Source of the DNA: Corynebacterium variabile
Lineage (GTDB): Bacteria; Actinomycetota; Actinomycetes; Mycobacteriales; Mycobacteriaceae
Length of the DNA stretch: 64,000 bases
Assembly: GCF_006539825.1 (NCBI RefSeq)
Contig: NZ_BJNT01000009.1
Span: 1-64,000, forward strand
Reading direction: 5' to 3'
Position 1 is the stretch's first letter. The number at the start of each line of letters is the position of its first letter. Made by a program: the position numbers and the translations under genes. The notes under the pieces were generated by a model. That model ran no database searches. It was not told the origin of the DNA and saw only the letters and a list, made by a program, of their open reading frames with translations. Of this stretch, positions 46,091-55,710 are shown one piece after another.

Positions 46091-46897
46091 ATGACAGAAA
46101 TCACACAGGGGTATTTCCTTCCGGGCGACGTAGCCACCGACGACGACGGCACCCGGCACCGCGACTTCACCGCCACCCCGGAGACCGAGAGTCCCTGGGG
46201 TCACGGTTTCCAGCACGGCGCTCCCCCGTCTGCCCTGGTCACCCACCTGCTCGAGTCCGTCGCACCCGCGGACGGACGTCTCGCCCGGGTGAGTGTCGAC
46301 CTGCTCGGTGCGGTCCCCCTGGGCCTGCTGCACACCAGCGCCCGGGTCATCCGTCCGGGACGTCGTATCTGTCTCGTCGAGGCGGTGGTCACCGATCCGG
46401 AAGGACGCGACGTCGCCCGCGGCACCGGTTGGTGGGTCCACCACGTCGAGACCACCGCCGTGGAGAAGACCGTGGCTGATCCCGTCACTCCCCGCGACGA
46501 GTGCACCGTCTCGGACCCTGAAGACCCCACATCCTTCCTCGGCATGTGGGCCTCCGGCTACATCGACACCCTCGAGGTCTACTCCGCCCCCGGTCAGGCC
46601 TGGGTGCGCAGCCCGATGTCCGTGGTCGCGGGTGTCCCGGACTCCCCCTGGGTCCGGCTCATGGGCGTCGCCGACACCGCCAACGGCACCAACCCCACCC
46701 TCAACCCGCGGGAGTGGCAGTTCATGAACACCGACATCACCGTCTGTCTCCACCGCCTCCCCCGCGGTGAATGGACCGGCATCGTGGCGGACGCCAACTA
46801 CGGGCCCGACGGTGTCGGACTCACCGTGGCCCGGCTCTATGACGAGGAAGGCCCGGTCGGCACCTGCAACCAGGCGCTGATGATCAATCCGCTCTAG
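46091..46897 (+). CDS. TesB-like acyl-CoA thioesterase-family protein
   Basis: A 268-aa protein with a tandem hot-dog arrangement as in TesB and actinobacterial thioesterase-family proteins. The N-terminal domain has GHGFQHGAPPSALVTHLLE and ARVSVDLLGAVPLG, the C-terminal half has NTDITVCLHRLPRGEWTGI and GPDGVGLTVARLYDEEGPVGTCNQAL. Such enzymes hydrolyse acyl-CoAs. The start at 46091 (MTEITQGYF) sits 8 bp after a -10-like TACAGT. It is divergent from the HAD gene and overlaps the convergent next gene by 4 bp. Confidence 0.85.
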   Translation: MTEITQGYFLPGDVATDDDGTRHRDFTATPETESPWGHGFQHGAPPSALVTHLLESVAPADGRLARVSVDLLGAVPLGLLHTSARVIRPGRRICLVEAVVTDPEGRDVARGTGWWVHHVETTAVEKTVADPVTPRDECTVSDPEDPTSFLGMWASGYIDTLEVYSAPGQAWVRSPMSVVAGVPDSPWVRLMGVADTANGTNPTLNPREWQFMNTDITVCLHRLPRGEWTGIVADANYGPDGVGLTVARLYDEEGPVGTCNQALMINPL

Positions 46898-47265
46898 TCG
46901 TCCTGCTCGATGATCCGGTCCAGGTCGTCGATGACGTCGTCGGCGTTCTGGTCGTGCTCGAAGGCCAGCTCGGTGATGATGGCGCGGAAGTCCTGCTGCT
47001 CCTCGTCCTCGAACACCGCGTCGCCGTGACGTTCGCTCAGCGCACTGAGCGCACCGTAGGCGGAGATGACCGCCAGGGACATCTCCGCCGGCTCCTGCCG
47101 GATCTCGTCGGTCAGCCGTCGGAGGATCTCCGCGGCGTCGGAGGCGACCTCGGGCGGGTACGGGGGCTCCCAGAACTCCCTCTCCTCCTCGCGGAGGTAA
47201 CTGCCGGTGGACAAGGACTTCAGCGTGTCCAGTAACTCGGCGATGAGGTCGGCGGAACTGCTCAC
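46894..47265 (-). CDS. Conserved acidic protein downstream of mshC
   Basis: A 123-residue acidic, helical protein starting with GTG at 47265, which overlaps the mshC stop codon. It reads [16 protein letters not shown], then a helical middle and an Asp/Glu-rich end ([15 protein letters not shown]). No catalytic motif, signal or membrane segment is present. Close coupling suggests co-expression with mshC, and the gene seems conserved beside mshC in corynebacteria. The frame continuing upstream is a shadow of mshC. Confidence 0.65.
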   Translation of the reverse strand: MSSSADLIAELLDTLKSLSTGSYLREEEREFWEPPYPPEVASDAAEILRRLTDEIRQEPAEMSLAVISAYGALSALSERHGDAVFEDEEQQDFRAIITELAFEHDQNADDVIDDLDRIIEQDD

Positions 47266-48554
47266 AGCCGGACCCCCAGCAGGGCGTCGCAGGCGGTGCG
47301 CAGGACGGTCCCGGCGTCCTCGCCCTCCGCGGGAACGGTCGCGGTGGCGTCGGAGGGGGCGGATGCGGCGGTGTCGGAGATCCGGGCGCACCAGGAGTCG
47401 ATGAGCGTCAGCACGCGCGGGGTGTCGAGATCGTCGGACAGCGCCGCCCGGACGTCCGCGACGAGCTGAGCCGCAGCAGACGCCGGGCGGGAGGCAGCGG
47501 TCTGCGCGGCAGCCCGCCACCGGGCGAGGCGGTCCTCGGCGCGGGCCAGCACGGCGTCCGACCAGTCGCGGTCGGCGCGGTAGTGCTGCTCGTAGAGCCC
47601 CAGCCGGACCGCAGAGGCGTCGTGGCCGTCGGCGGTGAGCTTCGAGACGAAGACGAGGTTGCCCAGGGACTTGCTCATCTTCACCCCGTCCAGGCCGATC
47701 ATGCCGGTGTGGACGTAGTGGTCGGCCATCCGGTCGCAGCCGTGGGCGGCCTCGGCGTGGGCGGCGGAGAACTCGTGGTGCGGGAAACGCAGGTCGCTGC
47801 CGCCGCCCTGGACGGCGAAGGACGCACCGAGCCGGTTGGTGGCGATGGCCGAGCACTCGACGTGCCAGCCGGGGCGTCCGGCACCGAAGGGGGCGTCCCA
47901 GGAGGGCTCGCCGTCGCGCCGGGCCCGCCAGACGAGGGCGTCGAGCGGGTACCTCTTGCCGGCACGGTCCGGGTCGCCGCCGCGCTCGGCGAAGAACTCA
48001 GCCATCTCGTCGGCGGTGTACCGGGACTCGTAGCCGAACTGCTCGGTGAAGGTGTGGTCGACGTAGATGTCGGGGAACTCGTCACCGTCGAGGCGGTACG
48101 CTGCACCGACCTCCAGCAGGCGGCTGACGAGGTCGATGACCTCGTCGACGGACTCCATCGCACCGATGTACTCGCGCGGCGGGATGACCGACAGGGCCTC
48201 CATGTCGGAGCGGAAGAGGTCGATCTGGGAGGTCCCCAGGTCGCGCCAGTCCACGCCGTCACGCTCGGCGCGTTCGAACAACGGATCGTCGACGTCGGTG
48301 ATGTTCTCCACGAAGTGGACCCGGTGCCCGTTGTCGAGCAGGGCCCGGTGGACCAGGTCGAAGGTCACGTAGGTCGCCGCGTGGCCGAGGTGCGTCGAGT
48401 CATAGGGGGTGATCCCGCAGACGTAGATCCCCACCTCCCCGGACGCCCAGTCGGTGCGGACCGGCCGCACGACGTCATCGGCGGTGTCGTACAGGGACAG
48501 GGGAACCCCGTCCCCGGACAGGGTGGGGACTTCAGGGAGAGGCCATGAACGCAT
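47262..48554 (-). CDS. mshC: Cysteine:GlcN-Ins ligase MshC (mycothiol synthesis)
   Basis: A 430-aa class I aminoacyl-tRNA-synthetase-like ligase that joins cysteine to GlcN-inositol with ATP, a step of mycothiol synthesis. It has the HIGH-type [12 protein letters not shown], zinc-ligand Cys residues ([16 protein letters not shown]), a HHE zinc/active-site segment ([12 protein letters not shown]) and the KMSKS motif. It is MshC rather than CysS by the start [10 protein letters not shown] and the short C-terminus. ATG 48554 is preferred; a GTG two codons upstream is possible. The overlap with the following acidic-protein gene indicates co-translation. Confidence 0.93.
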   Translation of the reverse strand: MRSWPLPEVPTLSGDGVPLSLYDTADDVVRPVRTDWASGEVGIYVCGITPYDSTHLGHAATYVTFDLVHRALLDNGHRVHFVENITDVDDPLFERAERDGVDWRDLGTSQIDLFRSDMEALSVIPPREYIGAMESVDEVIDLVSRLLEVGAAYRLDGDEFPDIYVDHTFTEQFGYESRYTADEMAEFFAERGGDPDRAGKRYPLDALVWRARRDGEPSWDAPFGAGRPGWHVECSAIATNRLGASFAVQGGGSDLRFPHHEFSAAHAEAAHGCDRMADHYVHTGMIGLDGVKMSKSLGNLVFVSKLTADGHDASAVRLGLYEQHYRADRDWSDAVLARAEDRLARWRAAAQTAASRPASAAAQLVADVRAALSDDLDTPRVLTLIDSWCARISDTAASAPSDATATVPAEGEDAGTVLRTACDALLGVRL

Positions 48555-48577
48555 GGCCACAGATACTACCCGCGGAG

Positions 48578-49450
48578 TTACGCGGCCATCACGCCGAGAC
48601 CCAGCAGAAGCATGACCAGCAGGCCGACGGGGATACGCCAGGCCGCGAACCAGGCGAAGGAATGGTTGGCGACGAACTTCAGCAGCCAGGCGATCGCGGC
48701 GTAACCGATGAGGAAGGCGACGGCGGTGCCGACCAGCAGCTGCAGGCCGCTGGCAGCCTGGCCGGAGGACGGGTTGAAGGCGTCCGGCAGGCTGAACAGG
48801 CCCGACGCCAGAACGGCCGGAATCGCCAGCAGGAAGGAGAACCGGGTCGCGACCTCACGGTCGAGGTTGAGGAACAGGCCCGCCGAGACCGTGCCGCCGG
48901 ACCGCGAGACACCCGGGATCAGGGAGAGGCACTGGGCGAAGCCCATGACAAGGGCGTCCTTCATGGTCAGTTCATCGAAGCTGCGCTTCTTGGTACCGAC
49001 CTTCTCCGCGACGATGAACACGAAGGAGAACAGGATGAGGACGGACGCGGTGATCCACAGGTTGCGCAGTGCGTCACGGATGGCGTCCTGGAACAGGAAA
49101 CCGAGGACCCCCACCGGGATGGTGCCCGCGATGACCATCCACCCCATCCGGTAGTTGAGGTTGTCGCGCTTCTGCCGGTCGAACAGCCCGGCGAACCACG
49201 CGGTGAGGATCATCCAGATGTCCTTGGCGAAGAAGACGAGGACGGCCAGCTCGGTGCCGAGCTGGACAACGGCGGTGAAGGAGGCGCCGGCGTCCTCGTC
49301 CCAGAAGAGCTCGGAGACGATGCGGAGGTGGCCGGAGGACGAGACCGGGAGGAACTCGGTGAGTCCCTGGACGATCGACAGGACGACAACCTGCAACCAT
49401 CCCATGTCCGTGGTCGCCGTCTCAGAGGCGGAGAGAAGAGTCTGGGTCAT
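48578..49450 (-). CDS. uppP: Undecaprenyl-diphosphatase
   Basis: A 290-aa membrane phosphatase (BacA/UppP) recycling undecaprenyl diphosphate for cell-wall synthesis; it also gives bacitracin tolerance. The two family motifs are [11 protein letters not shown] near the N-terminus and [12 protein letters not shown] in the middle, with about eight membrane helices. The ATG at 49450 is chosen; the much longer open frame above it is a shadow of the opposite lipoprotein gene. It precedes mshC by 23 bp on the same strand, so the two are likely co-transcribed. Confidence 0.95.
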   Translation of the reverse strand: MTQTLLSASETATTDMGWLQVVVLSIVQGLTEFLPVSSSGHLRIVSELFWDEDAGASFTAVVQLGTELAVLVFFAKDIWMILTAWFAGLFDRQKRDNLNYRMGWMVIAGTIPVGVLGFLFQDAIRDALRNLWITASVLILFSFVFIVAEKVGTKKRSFDELTMKDALVMGFAQCLSLIPGVSRSGGTVSAGLFLNLDREVATRFSFLLAIPAVLASGLFSLPDAFNPSSGQAASGLQLLVGTAVAFLIGYAAIAWLLKFVANHSFAWFAAWRIPVGLLVMLLLGLGVMAA

Positions 49451-49493
49451 GTGTGGAGAGGTTACCGGTACAGGGTGTAGTAGCGTGTGACGG

Positions 49494-50582
49494 GTGAAGC
49501 GCCTGTCCCACAAGACCGTCAGTACCTCGGTGATCGCTCTCGCGGCCACCCTCACCCTCGCCGGCTGCGGCGGAGATTCCGACGACGGGGACGGTGAGAC
49601 CGTCGTCGGCGTCGCCGCGACCCCCGAAGCCTCCCCGTCAGGAACCGGCAGCGACGCTGTCGGTGAGGTGACCAGGGGCGATACCGTCACGGACCTCGCC
49701 CGTGTCGGACTCGGGGAGGACGCCGCGGGCACCGACGCGGTGGCCGTCCTCGGTGACGGCGAGCTGGCGGTGGGCACCCTCAGTGAGATCGCCGACGGCA
49801 GTGCCGACACAGTCACGGTCGACCCGACGTGTGACCGGGTCGTCTCCGCCCCCGAGGGTGTGATCCTCACCTGTGGCGACACCGTCAGCGTGCTCGACGA
49901 CTCCGGCAAGGAGACCCGCAGTCTCGACATCGGGTCCACCGTCACCGGCGCAGCCGTGGTCGCCGACGGCACGGTGGCTGTGTCGACTGAAGGCTCCGAC
50001 AAGGTCACCTGGTACGACGCCGAGGGAGACAAGAAGAACTCAGAGAGCGCCACCGCCACCCCCTCGGGCATGGTGCCGGTCGGCAACCATCGCAACACCG
50101 ACGAGGACGGGACCGCCCAGTGGCGCGTCGCCGTCCTCGACACCCAGCAGTCCTCGGTGGCGGACATCGACATGGACAAGCGGCAGTACAACGCCGCCCT
50201 GCGTGTCGGTCAGGGGCTGGGTACCGCTTCGGCGAGCCAGAACCCCGACGGAGTGCTCGTCGCCTCAGACCCGCGGACCGACCAGGCACTTGTCTACACC
50301 CTCACCGACGTCATCCGGCACACCCAGGCCGTGCACACCGGCCCGTCTCCCTGGGCGGTCCAGTGGGACACCGGGCGTCAACTCATGTGGGTCTCGACCA
50401 CCGGTGACAACAAGCTGACCGGCTACAGCCTCGCCAGCGGCACCCCGGTCGAGGTCGGTCAGGTCGACACCGTCGCCGATGTCCGGCAGATCACCGACAA
50501 CCCCGACGGCGACCTGCTGCTCATCGGCGAGGACGGCACCCGCCAGCTCATCGACGCCGCCGACCTGCCCGTCGGCAAGTGA
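49494..50582 (+). CDS. Putative lipoprotein with beta-propeller-like repeats
   Basis: A 362-aa exported protein. The signal peptide ends in the lipobox TLAGC (Cys at residue 25), so it is anchored to the outer face of the membrane; Lnt in this window could finish its acylation. An Asp/Gly linker precedes a domain with repeated short beta-strand units ([46 protein letters not shown]-like), suggesting a WD/YncE-like propeller. The GTG start at 49494 has KRL after it. It precedes pyrD by 54 bp, the corynebacterial order. Function unknown. Confidence 0.8.
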   Translation: MKRLSHKTVSTSVIALAATLTLAGCGGDSDDGDGETVVGVAATPEASPSGTGSDAVGEVTRGDTVTDLARVGLGEDAAGTDAVAVLGDGELAVGTLSEIADGSADTVTVDPTCDRVVSAPEGVILTCGDTVSVLDDSGKETRSLDIGSTVTGAAVVADGTVAVSTEGSDKVTWYDAEGDKKNSESATATPSGMVPVGNHRNTDEDGTAQWRVAVLDTQQSSVADIDMDKRQYNAALRVGQGLGTASASQNPDGVLVASDPRTDQALVYTLTDVIRHTQAVHTGPSPWAVQWDTGRQLMWVSTTGDNKLTGYSLASGTPVEVGQVDTVADVRQITDNPDGDLLLIGEDGTRQLIDAADLPVGK

Positions 50583-50604
50583 CGCCCGAAGCACGAGTAG
50601 AACC

Positions 50605-50613
50605 TGCTAGAAT
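50605..50613 (+). promoter_or_regulatory. Candidate extended -10 of pyrD
   Basis: TGC-TAGAAT (50605-50613) is an extended -10, ending 23 bp before the GTG start of pyrD. No convincing -35 was needed. Confidence 0.45.
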
Positions 50614-50636
50614 TCCCCCAGAAAAGGACTCCTGAC

Positions 50637-51746
50637 GTGTCTGCCCTCCCCTCGTTCCGTGCCGTGCGCGGTGTCGTCTACGACGCCAGCCTCAAGGTCA
50701 TGTTCCGGCTCCGCCCGGAGCGGATCCACGTCCTGATGAACCGCTGGCTGTCCCTGGCGTCCCAGGTACCGGTGATCCGGAAACTGCTGCGTCGGTTCCT
50801 GGTCGTCGATGACCCGGTGCTCGCCCAGACCGTCGCCGGTCTCGACTTCCCCCGCCCGCTGGGCCTGGCCGCAGGCTTCGACAAGAACGCCACCGAGGCC
50901 GACATCTGGGGCCCGCTGGGCTTCGGCTCCGCCGAGGTCGGAACCGTCACCGCCGCCGGCCAGCCCGGCAACCCCACCCCACGGCTGTTCCGGCTCAAGG
51001 CGGACCGGGCGCTGCTCAACCGCATGGGCTTCAACAACGACGGGGCCGCGGCCGCCGCAGAGCGGCTGCGCGACCGTGTCGAGCCGGAGCCGCTGGGTGT
51101 GAACCTCGGGAAGACCAAGGTCACCCCGGCGGAGAAGGCAGCAGACGACTACCGCATCTCCGCGCAGGCCGTCGACGGTGTCGCCGACTACCTGGTCATC
51201 AACGTCTCCTCTCCCAACACCCCCGGCCTGCGGGACCTGCAGGCCGTCGAGTCGCTGCGTCCCATCGTCGAGGCCGTGCGTGAGGTCAGTGCGCGTCCCC
51301 TGTTCGTGAAGATCGCCCCGGACCTCTCCGACGAGGACGTGGACGCGGTGACCGATCTCGCGGTGGAGCTGCGGGTCACCGGACTCATCGCCACCAATAC
51401 GACGATCAGCCGGGAAGGTCTGGTCACCCCCGGTGTCCGTGAACTCGGTGCCGGTGGCGTCTCCGGTGCCCCGGTGGCCGCCCGTGCCCTGGAGGTACTG
51501 CAGCGCATCCACCGCCGGGCCGGCGACCGACTCGTACTCATCGGTGTGGGAGGCATCGAGACCCCGCAGCAGGCGTGGGAGCGCATCGGCGCCGGTGCTA
51601 CGCTGCTGCAGGGTTACTCCGCCTTCATCTACGGCGGTCCGGACTGGATCCGGGACATCCACCTGGGTCTGGCCGACCAGGTGCGTCGTCACGGACTGGC
51701 GGGTATCTCCGAGGCCGTGGGCGCGGAGCTTCCCTGGATCGACTGA
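50637..51746 (+). CDS. pyrD: Dihydroorotate dehydrogenase (quinone)
   Basis: A 369-aa class 2 DHODH, fourth step of pyrimidine synthesis, oxidising dihydroorotate with quinone at the membrane. The N-terminal amphipathic extension (about 40 residues) is the class 2 membrane and quinone site. FMN-binding and catalytic blocks are [37 protein letters not shown] (catalytic Ser) and [34 protein letters not shown]. It starts with GTG at 50637. The gene behind it is convergent. Confidence 0.96.
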   Translation: MSALPSFRAVRGVVYDASLKVMFRLRPERIHVLMNRWLSLASQVPVIRKLLRRFLVVDDPVLAQTVAGLDFPRPLGLAAGFDKNATEADIWGPLGFGSAEVGTVTAAGQPGNPTPRLFRLKADRALLNRMGFNNDGAAAAAERLRDRVEPEPLGVNLGKTKVTPAEKAADDYRISAQAVDGVADYLVINVSSPNTPGLRDLQAVESLRPIVEAVREVSARPLFVKIAPDLSDEDVDAVTDLAVELRVTGLIATNTTISREGLVTPGVRELGAGGVSGAPVAARALEVLQRIHRRAGDRLVLIGVGGIETPQQAWERIGAGATLLQGYSAFIYGGPDWIRDIHLGLADQVRRHGLAGISEAVGAELPWID

Positions 51747-51758
51747 CCCGGAGGTCGG

Positions 51759-52319
51759 TCAGTTCTCCGCCCAACCCCACAGCAGGGCGCGGGCGGAGGC
51801 GTTGAAGTTCAGGTTGAACCCGAGGATGGTCGGGGTGGACCGGTCCGGGATATCCAGCCGCCGGGGGACGGCGTGGACGGCGTAGATGTAACGGTGGGGA
51901 CCGTGGCCGGCCGGCGGCTCGGCACCGTAGAAGCCGCGGCGATCACTGTCACCGCGCAGGGCCACAGCGCCTTCGGGCAGACCGACGAGTTCATCGTCGC
52001 CGGCGCCGGCGACCAGGGATGTCACCGAGGCCGGGATGTTGAACACGGCCCAGTGCCAGTAGCCGGCACCGGTCGGGGCATCCGGGTCGTAGCAGGTCAC
52101 GGCATAGGTCTCGGTCCCCTCCGGAGCGCCGGACCAGGACAGCTGCGGGGAGATGTCGTGACCGCCGAGCTGCCCCTCGGCAAGGCGTCCACCGTCGGTG
52201 AAGTCCTCACTGGTGACGGTGAAGGTCGGCAGGTCTGTCAGTGGCCCGTAGGGGTCGGGGCCTGGGAACCGGTCATCGATGTACGTGGGCTGGTGGTTCT
52301 TCTGTTCTGGAACGCTCAT
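51759..52319 (-). CDS. PEBP-family (YbhB/YbcL) protein
   Basis: A 186-aa phosphatidylethanolamine-binding-protein-like protein. The family core is ISPQLSWSGAPEGTETYAVTCYDPDAP, HWAVFNIP and GPHRYIYAVHAV, which form the small ligand pocket. There is no signal peptide, so it is probably cytosolic. The bacterial role is unclear; eukaryotic relatives inhibit kinases. The start MSVPEQKNHQPTYIDDRFPG is the usual one in actinobacteria. It converges with pyrD at 12 bp. Confidence 0.9.
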   Translation of the reverse strand: MSVPEQKNHQPTYIDDRFPGPDPYGPLTDLPTFTVTSEDFTDGGRLAEGQLGGHDISPQLSWSGAPEGTETYAVTCYDPDAPTGAGYWHWAVFNIPASVTSLVAGAGDDELVGLPEGAVALRGDSDRRGFYGAEPPAGHGPHRYIYAVHAVPRRLDIPDRSTPTILGFNLNFNASARALLWGWAEN

Positions 52320-52361
52320 GTGCTCCAGTATGCCTCAAACCGGTGGAGGTGCCACGACGAT

Positions 52362-52391
52362 TTGGACTCCTCTGACCACGCGGGCTACAGT
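52362..52391 (+). promoter_or_regulatory. Promoter of tRNA-Leu
   Basis: TTGGAC (52362-52367) and TACAGT (52386-52391) are 18 bp apart, 47 bp before the tRNA 5' end. Confidence 0.5.
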
Positions 52392-52438
52392 ATGCGAGTC
52401 CGCACGGCGCTTCCCATGGCCCGTGCAGCAGTTACCCT

Positions 52439-52524
52439 GTCCGGGTGGCGGAATGGCAGACGCGCTAGCTTGAGGTGCTAGTGTCCTATTAACGGACGTG
52501 GGGGTTCAAGTCCCCCTCCGGACA
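52439..52524 (+). tRNA. tRNA-Leu (anticodon GAG)
   Basis: An 86-nt class II tRNA. The acceptor GTCCGGG pairs with the 3' CTCCGGAC region, the discriminator is A52524, the anticodon stem CTAGC/GCTAG frames the loop TTGAGGT with anticodon GAG, and a long variable arm (GTCC...GGAC) follows. The T arm has GGTTCAAGTCC. CCA is not encoded. Confidence 0.95.
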
Positions 52525-52532
52525 CGCAGAAA

Positions 52533-52567
52533 GAGACAAGGCCCGCCGGCATGGCGGGCCTTGTCTC
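52533..52567 (+). terminator. Terminator of tRNA-Leu
   Basis: A perfect 15-bp stem (52533-52547 with 52553-52567) with loop GGCAT is followed by ATTTTC. It starts 8 bp after the tRNA. Confidence 0.9.
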
Positions 52568-52609
52568 ATTTTCATCATCGGTCCGCGTCACGGAAAGAGG
52601 TGTCCTGAC

Positions 52610-53290
52610 ATGCGTCGTTCCGACCTCCGGGGGCTCCCCTGGCGCAGACTCACCGCCCTCGGCATGGTCCTGGTGCTCCTGGCCGCGATGATGGTCGTCG
52701 TCCCGATGCCGGACGCCGACAGCGTCCGTGACACGGTCTCCGCCACGGGCGCCTGGGCGCCTCTGACCTGGCTGGGGCTGATGGTCGCCTGTACCCAGCT
52801 GCCGTTCCCCCGGACCGTCTGGACGATCTCCGCCGGAGCCCTGTTCGGGGCCCTGCTCGGCAGTGTCCTGGCCCTGGTCGCACTGGCGGTGTCCGCGACA
52901 GTCTCACTGCTGCTCGTCCGCAGACTCGGTGCCCGGACCGTGAGACGGACCTCGGACCCGGACAACCACGCCCGACTCGCGGTACTCCAGCAGATGCTCT
53001 CGCAGCGTGGCTGGGTCAGCGTCCTGGGCCTGCGGATGATCCCGGCGGTCCCGTTCAGTCTGCTCAACTACGCCTGCGCGGTCACGAAGATCCCCTTGGC
53101 CCCCTACCTGGCCGCCACTGTCGTCGGCTCGGCGCCAAACACGGTGGCCACGGTACTGGCCACGGATGCACTGCTGGGCGGCGGAAGCCCTTGGATACTG
53201 GGGATCAGCGTGGTGGTCATCCTCCTCGGCGTCCTGCTCACCGGTCGGGAGATGCGGCTCCTCCGGGCAGGGGTCAAGTCGACAGGGTAG
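52610..53290 (+). CDS. TVP38/TMEM64 (VTT-domain) membrane protein
   Basis: A 226-aa membrane protein with an N-terminal helix (about 12-32), a VTT/DedA-like core and further helices (about 180-215). The core shows FPRTVWTISAGALFGALLGS and the family RMIPAVPFSLLNYACAVTKIPLAPYLAATVVGSAPNT segment. Members scramble or flip lipids; the exact substrate is not known. The ATG at 52610 follows GAAAGAGG by about 10 bp. Confidence 0.88.
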   Translation: MRRSDLRGLPWRRLTALGMVLVLLAAMMVVVPMPDADSVRDTVSATGAWAPLTWLGLMVACTQLPFPRTVWTISAGALFGALLGSVLALVALAVSATVSLLLVRRLGARTVRRTSDPDNHARLAVLQQMLSQRGWVSVLGLRMIPAVPFSLLNYACAVTKIPLAPYLAATVVGSAPNTVATVLATDALLGGGSPWILGISVVVILLGVLLTGREMRLLRAGVKSTG

Positions 53291-53315
53291 ACATCCATGG
53301 TTGTATCGTGGACCC

Positions 53316-53939
53316 ATGTTCGCCATCCACGCCCTGTACCACGGTCGGTCGAGACGACGGGCCGACTACATCCGAGACGTCGCCGAGGCGCTGGCCTCCA
53401 CCAGTGCAGTGTCCGACGTCCGAATCTACAGCGCTGAGGGGTTCGCGGTGGTCTCCCCCGATGCCGACGGTGCCACGACCGTGGTTCTCAACCTGCTGCA
53501 GGCAGGTGATTTCGCGGTGGGCATCGGCGCCGTCGTCGCCGACCCGGACGATGTCGGGGATCCCGGGGTCGTGCACGACCAGCTCTTCGAGGCGGCCGCC
53601 CGCTCCTTCGGGCGCCAGCATCGGGCAGCGACGGTCACGACCCGTGTCGAGCTTCCCGGTCCCGGCGGAGTGCGTGCCCCGGGCATACCGGCGGATGTCG
53701 CCGACGATGTCACCGCCGCCTTCACCCTTCTCGCCCACGTTCTGACGCGGCGGACCCCCGAAGGTCGGGAGGCGACGGCGCTCATGCGTCAGGGCTACCT
53801 CCAGACCGAGGCGGCAGACTACGTCGGCATTTCCAAGCAGGCCATGTCCCAGCGGCTCGCCGCGGCCGGCTGGCAGGCGGAACAGGCCGGGTGGACGCTG
53901 GCTGTCCACATGCTGCGTCGGGTCACCGAGCTGGTCTGA
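53316..53939 (+). CDS. Conserved protein with C-terminal helix-turn-helix
   Basis: A 207-aa protein starting MFAIHALYHGRSRRRADYIRD at 53316. TATCGT (53304-53309) ends 6 bp before the ATG, suggesting a leaderless mRNA. The N-terminal part is alpha/beta with no known motif. Near the C-terminus, GYLQTEAADYVGISKQAMSQRLAAAGWQAEQ has the pattern of a helix-turn-helix, so a DNA-binding role is likely. It is convergent with the DUF3097 gene. The family resembles actinobacterial MarR/SatD-like unknowns, at low certainty. Confidence 0.65.
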   Translation: MFAIHALYHGRSRRRADYIRDVAEALASTSAVSDVRIYSAEGFAVVSPDADGATTVVLNLLQAGDFAVGIGAVVADPDDVGDPGVVHDQLFEAAARSFGRQHRAATVTTRVELPGPGGVRAPGIPADVADDVTAAFTLLAHVLTRRTPEGREATALMRQGYLQTEAADYVGISKQAMSQRLAAAGWQAEQAGWTLAVHMLRRVTELV

Positions 53940-53963
53940 CCGCCACCGGTCCCGGCAGCCGTC

Positions 53964-54824
53964 TCAGTGCTCCGGTTCGGTGACGAAGTCGACGAGCCGC
54001 TCCACCGCGCCGATGAGGGTGGCGTCGAGATCACGGAAGGTCTTCACCGAAGGGTACACCCGGTGCCAGCCGTCCCTGGGCGTCCCCCAGCCGAGTCGCC
54101 GGCACACGCCGGTCTTCCAGTCCTCGCCACGCGGCACCCGCGGCCATTCCCGGATACCGACGGACGCCGGCTTCACCGCCTCCCAGATGTCGATGTACGG
54201 GTGACCTGTGACCATGACATGGTCGCGGACCCGTCGGTCGAGCCCCTCGATCAGACGGGTTTCCTTGGAACCTTCCACCAGGTGGTCGGCGAGCACCCCG
54301 ACACGGCGTCCCGAACCGGGGTTGAAGTCGGCGAGCATCTCCGGAAGATTGTCGAGCCCCTCGATGAACTCGACGACCACACCCTCGACACGCAGGTCAT
54401 GGCCCCAGACCTGCTCCACGATCGCGGCGTCGTGCAGTCCCTCCACCCAGATCCGGGACGGTGCGGCGACCTTCGCCCGGACGTCCGCGACCTTCCGGGA
54501 CCCGGAGTTGGAGCGCTCGGGTGCCCGCTTCTCCACGTGCCGCACCAGCGTGACAGGGCGTCCCTCCAGCCGGAAGGCCCCCGGACGGAGTTTGAACAGC
54601 CGGTCCCTGCCGTGGCGGTCCTCCAGCCGTACGAAGTCACCGTCATAGGTGCGCTCAAAGCCGGTGACCGCCCCCACCCACTCACCGTCCGCGGTCTCCA
54701 CGACCAGCCCGGGCGTCGCCGGGACCTCCGGTGGGGCGGTACGCCGGGACCGGTGTCCGCCGGCCCCTCCTGCACTACCCGAGCCGCCGAGAATGTCCCG
54801 TCCGTATCTGTCGCTGTAACCCAT
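53964..54824 (-). CDS. DUF3097 family protein
   Basis: A 286-aa conserved actinobacterial protein of unknown function. Blocks seen are LVVETADGEWVGAVTGFERTYDGDFVRLEDRHGRDRLFKLRPGAF near the start and IWVEGLHDAAIVEQVWGHDLR, RVGVLADHLVEGSKETRLIEGL and VTGHPYIDIWEAVKPASVG later; the second half looks like a TOPRIM/primase-type alpha-beta fold. The ATG at 54824 is used because the frame above it is a shadow of the divergent gene. Confidence 0.82.
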   Translation of the reverse strand: MGYSDRYGRDILGGSGSAGGAGGHRSRRTAPPEVPATPGLVVETADGEWVGAVTGFERTYDGDFVRLEDRHGRDRLFKLRPGAFRLEGRPVTLVRHVEKRAPERSNSGSRKVADVRAKVAAPSRIWVEGLHDAAIVEQVWGHDLRVEGVVVEFIEGLDNLPEMLADFNPGSGRRVGVLADHLVEGSKETRLIEGLDRRVRDHVMVTGHPYIDIWEAVKPASVGIREWPRVPRGEDWKTGVCRRLGWGTPRDGWHRVYPSVKTFRDLDATLIGAVERLVDFVTEPEH

Positions 54825-54863
54825 GGGCGTGAATTCTAGGCGGAGAGCGCTAGGCTGTGACGA

Positions 54864-55706
54864 ATGACCACACCCAGGCCCGCACTCGGCACCTCGCTGC
54901 GCGAACAGCTCTGGTCCCCGGTGCAGAACTCCACCCTGTGGCTCGGCTGGTGGCTGCACGGCCTCCTGTCCGCCGACGACGTCATCGACGCCTTCACCGA
55001 GGTCCAGGGCCCCGCGCACACCCTGCTGGTGGACGTCGCCTCCGGCGACCCCTTTGACGGGGAGTTCGCAGGACGCCCCACCTCCCTTGTCGACATGCTC
55101 CGCGCGGTGCGTGCCGTCACCGCTGACGCCCCGGTCTCCGTCTCGGACCGACCGTTGGTCGGGCTCGTCCTCGCCGGACCCGGCGATGTGCCGGCCCTCC
55201 CCGCCGGCAGTCGTGGTGCTGCGGCGGTGGCGGCTGCCGGTGCCGGCATCACCGTGGCGGACGCCGACCCGGAGGTGCTCCACGTCCTCGTGCCGCAGCT
55301 GCTCGACCGTTCGATGGTCCAGTGGACCTGGTACCGGACAGAGGGACGGGCCCCCGCGCTGGCCGTCCACTCGCCCGGGGACGCGGACCGGCTCCTCACC
55401 GAGGCGACGGAGCAGGCCGCCGGACTCATCGAGTCCGACGGCCTGTTGCCCGCCCGGCACCGCGCGCCACGGATGGCCGTCGGGGCACTCAGCGACTACT
55501 TCGGCTTGCCCGGTCTACCGGTCGGGGTCAGCCCACGGGCCGCGAAGCTGATGGCCAGGGCCGACGTTGTCGCCTCGATCATCGAGGTGACCCGTACCTC
55601 CGAGGCCGGCGCCTCACTGGATCCGCGCATCCTCCCCCTGTCACGCGCAGTGCGCACCGCGCGGACGACGGCTGTCGACCACGCGATGCGCGAATTGTTG
55701 CGGTGA
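54864..55706 (+). CDS. Conserved hypothetical protein
   Basis: A 280-aa Ala/Val/Leu-rich protein beginning MTTPRPALGTSLREQLWSPV. It appears to be soluble, with several alternating strands and helices, but no motif I can name. TAGGCT (54851-54856) lies 7 bp before the ATG at 54864, again suggesting a leaderless transcript. It is divergent from the DUF3097 gene and convergent with the NlpC/P60 gene (4 bp). Likely a corynebacterial core gene of unknown role. Confidence 0.7.
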   Translation: MTTPRPALGTSLREQLWSPVQNSTLWLGWWLHGLLSADDVIDAFTEVQGPAHTLLVDVASGDPFDGEFAGRPTSLVDMLRAVRAVTADAPVSVSDRPLVGLVLAGPGDVPALPAGSRGAAAVAAAGAGITVADADPEVLHVLVPQLLDRSMVQWTWYRTEGRAPALAVHSPGDADRLLTEATEQAAGLIESDGLLPARHRAPRMAVGALSDYFGLPGLPVGVSPRAAKLMARADVVASIIEVTRTSEAGASLDPRILPLSRAVRTARTTAVDHAMRELLR

Positions 55707-55710
55707 GCTC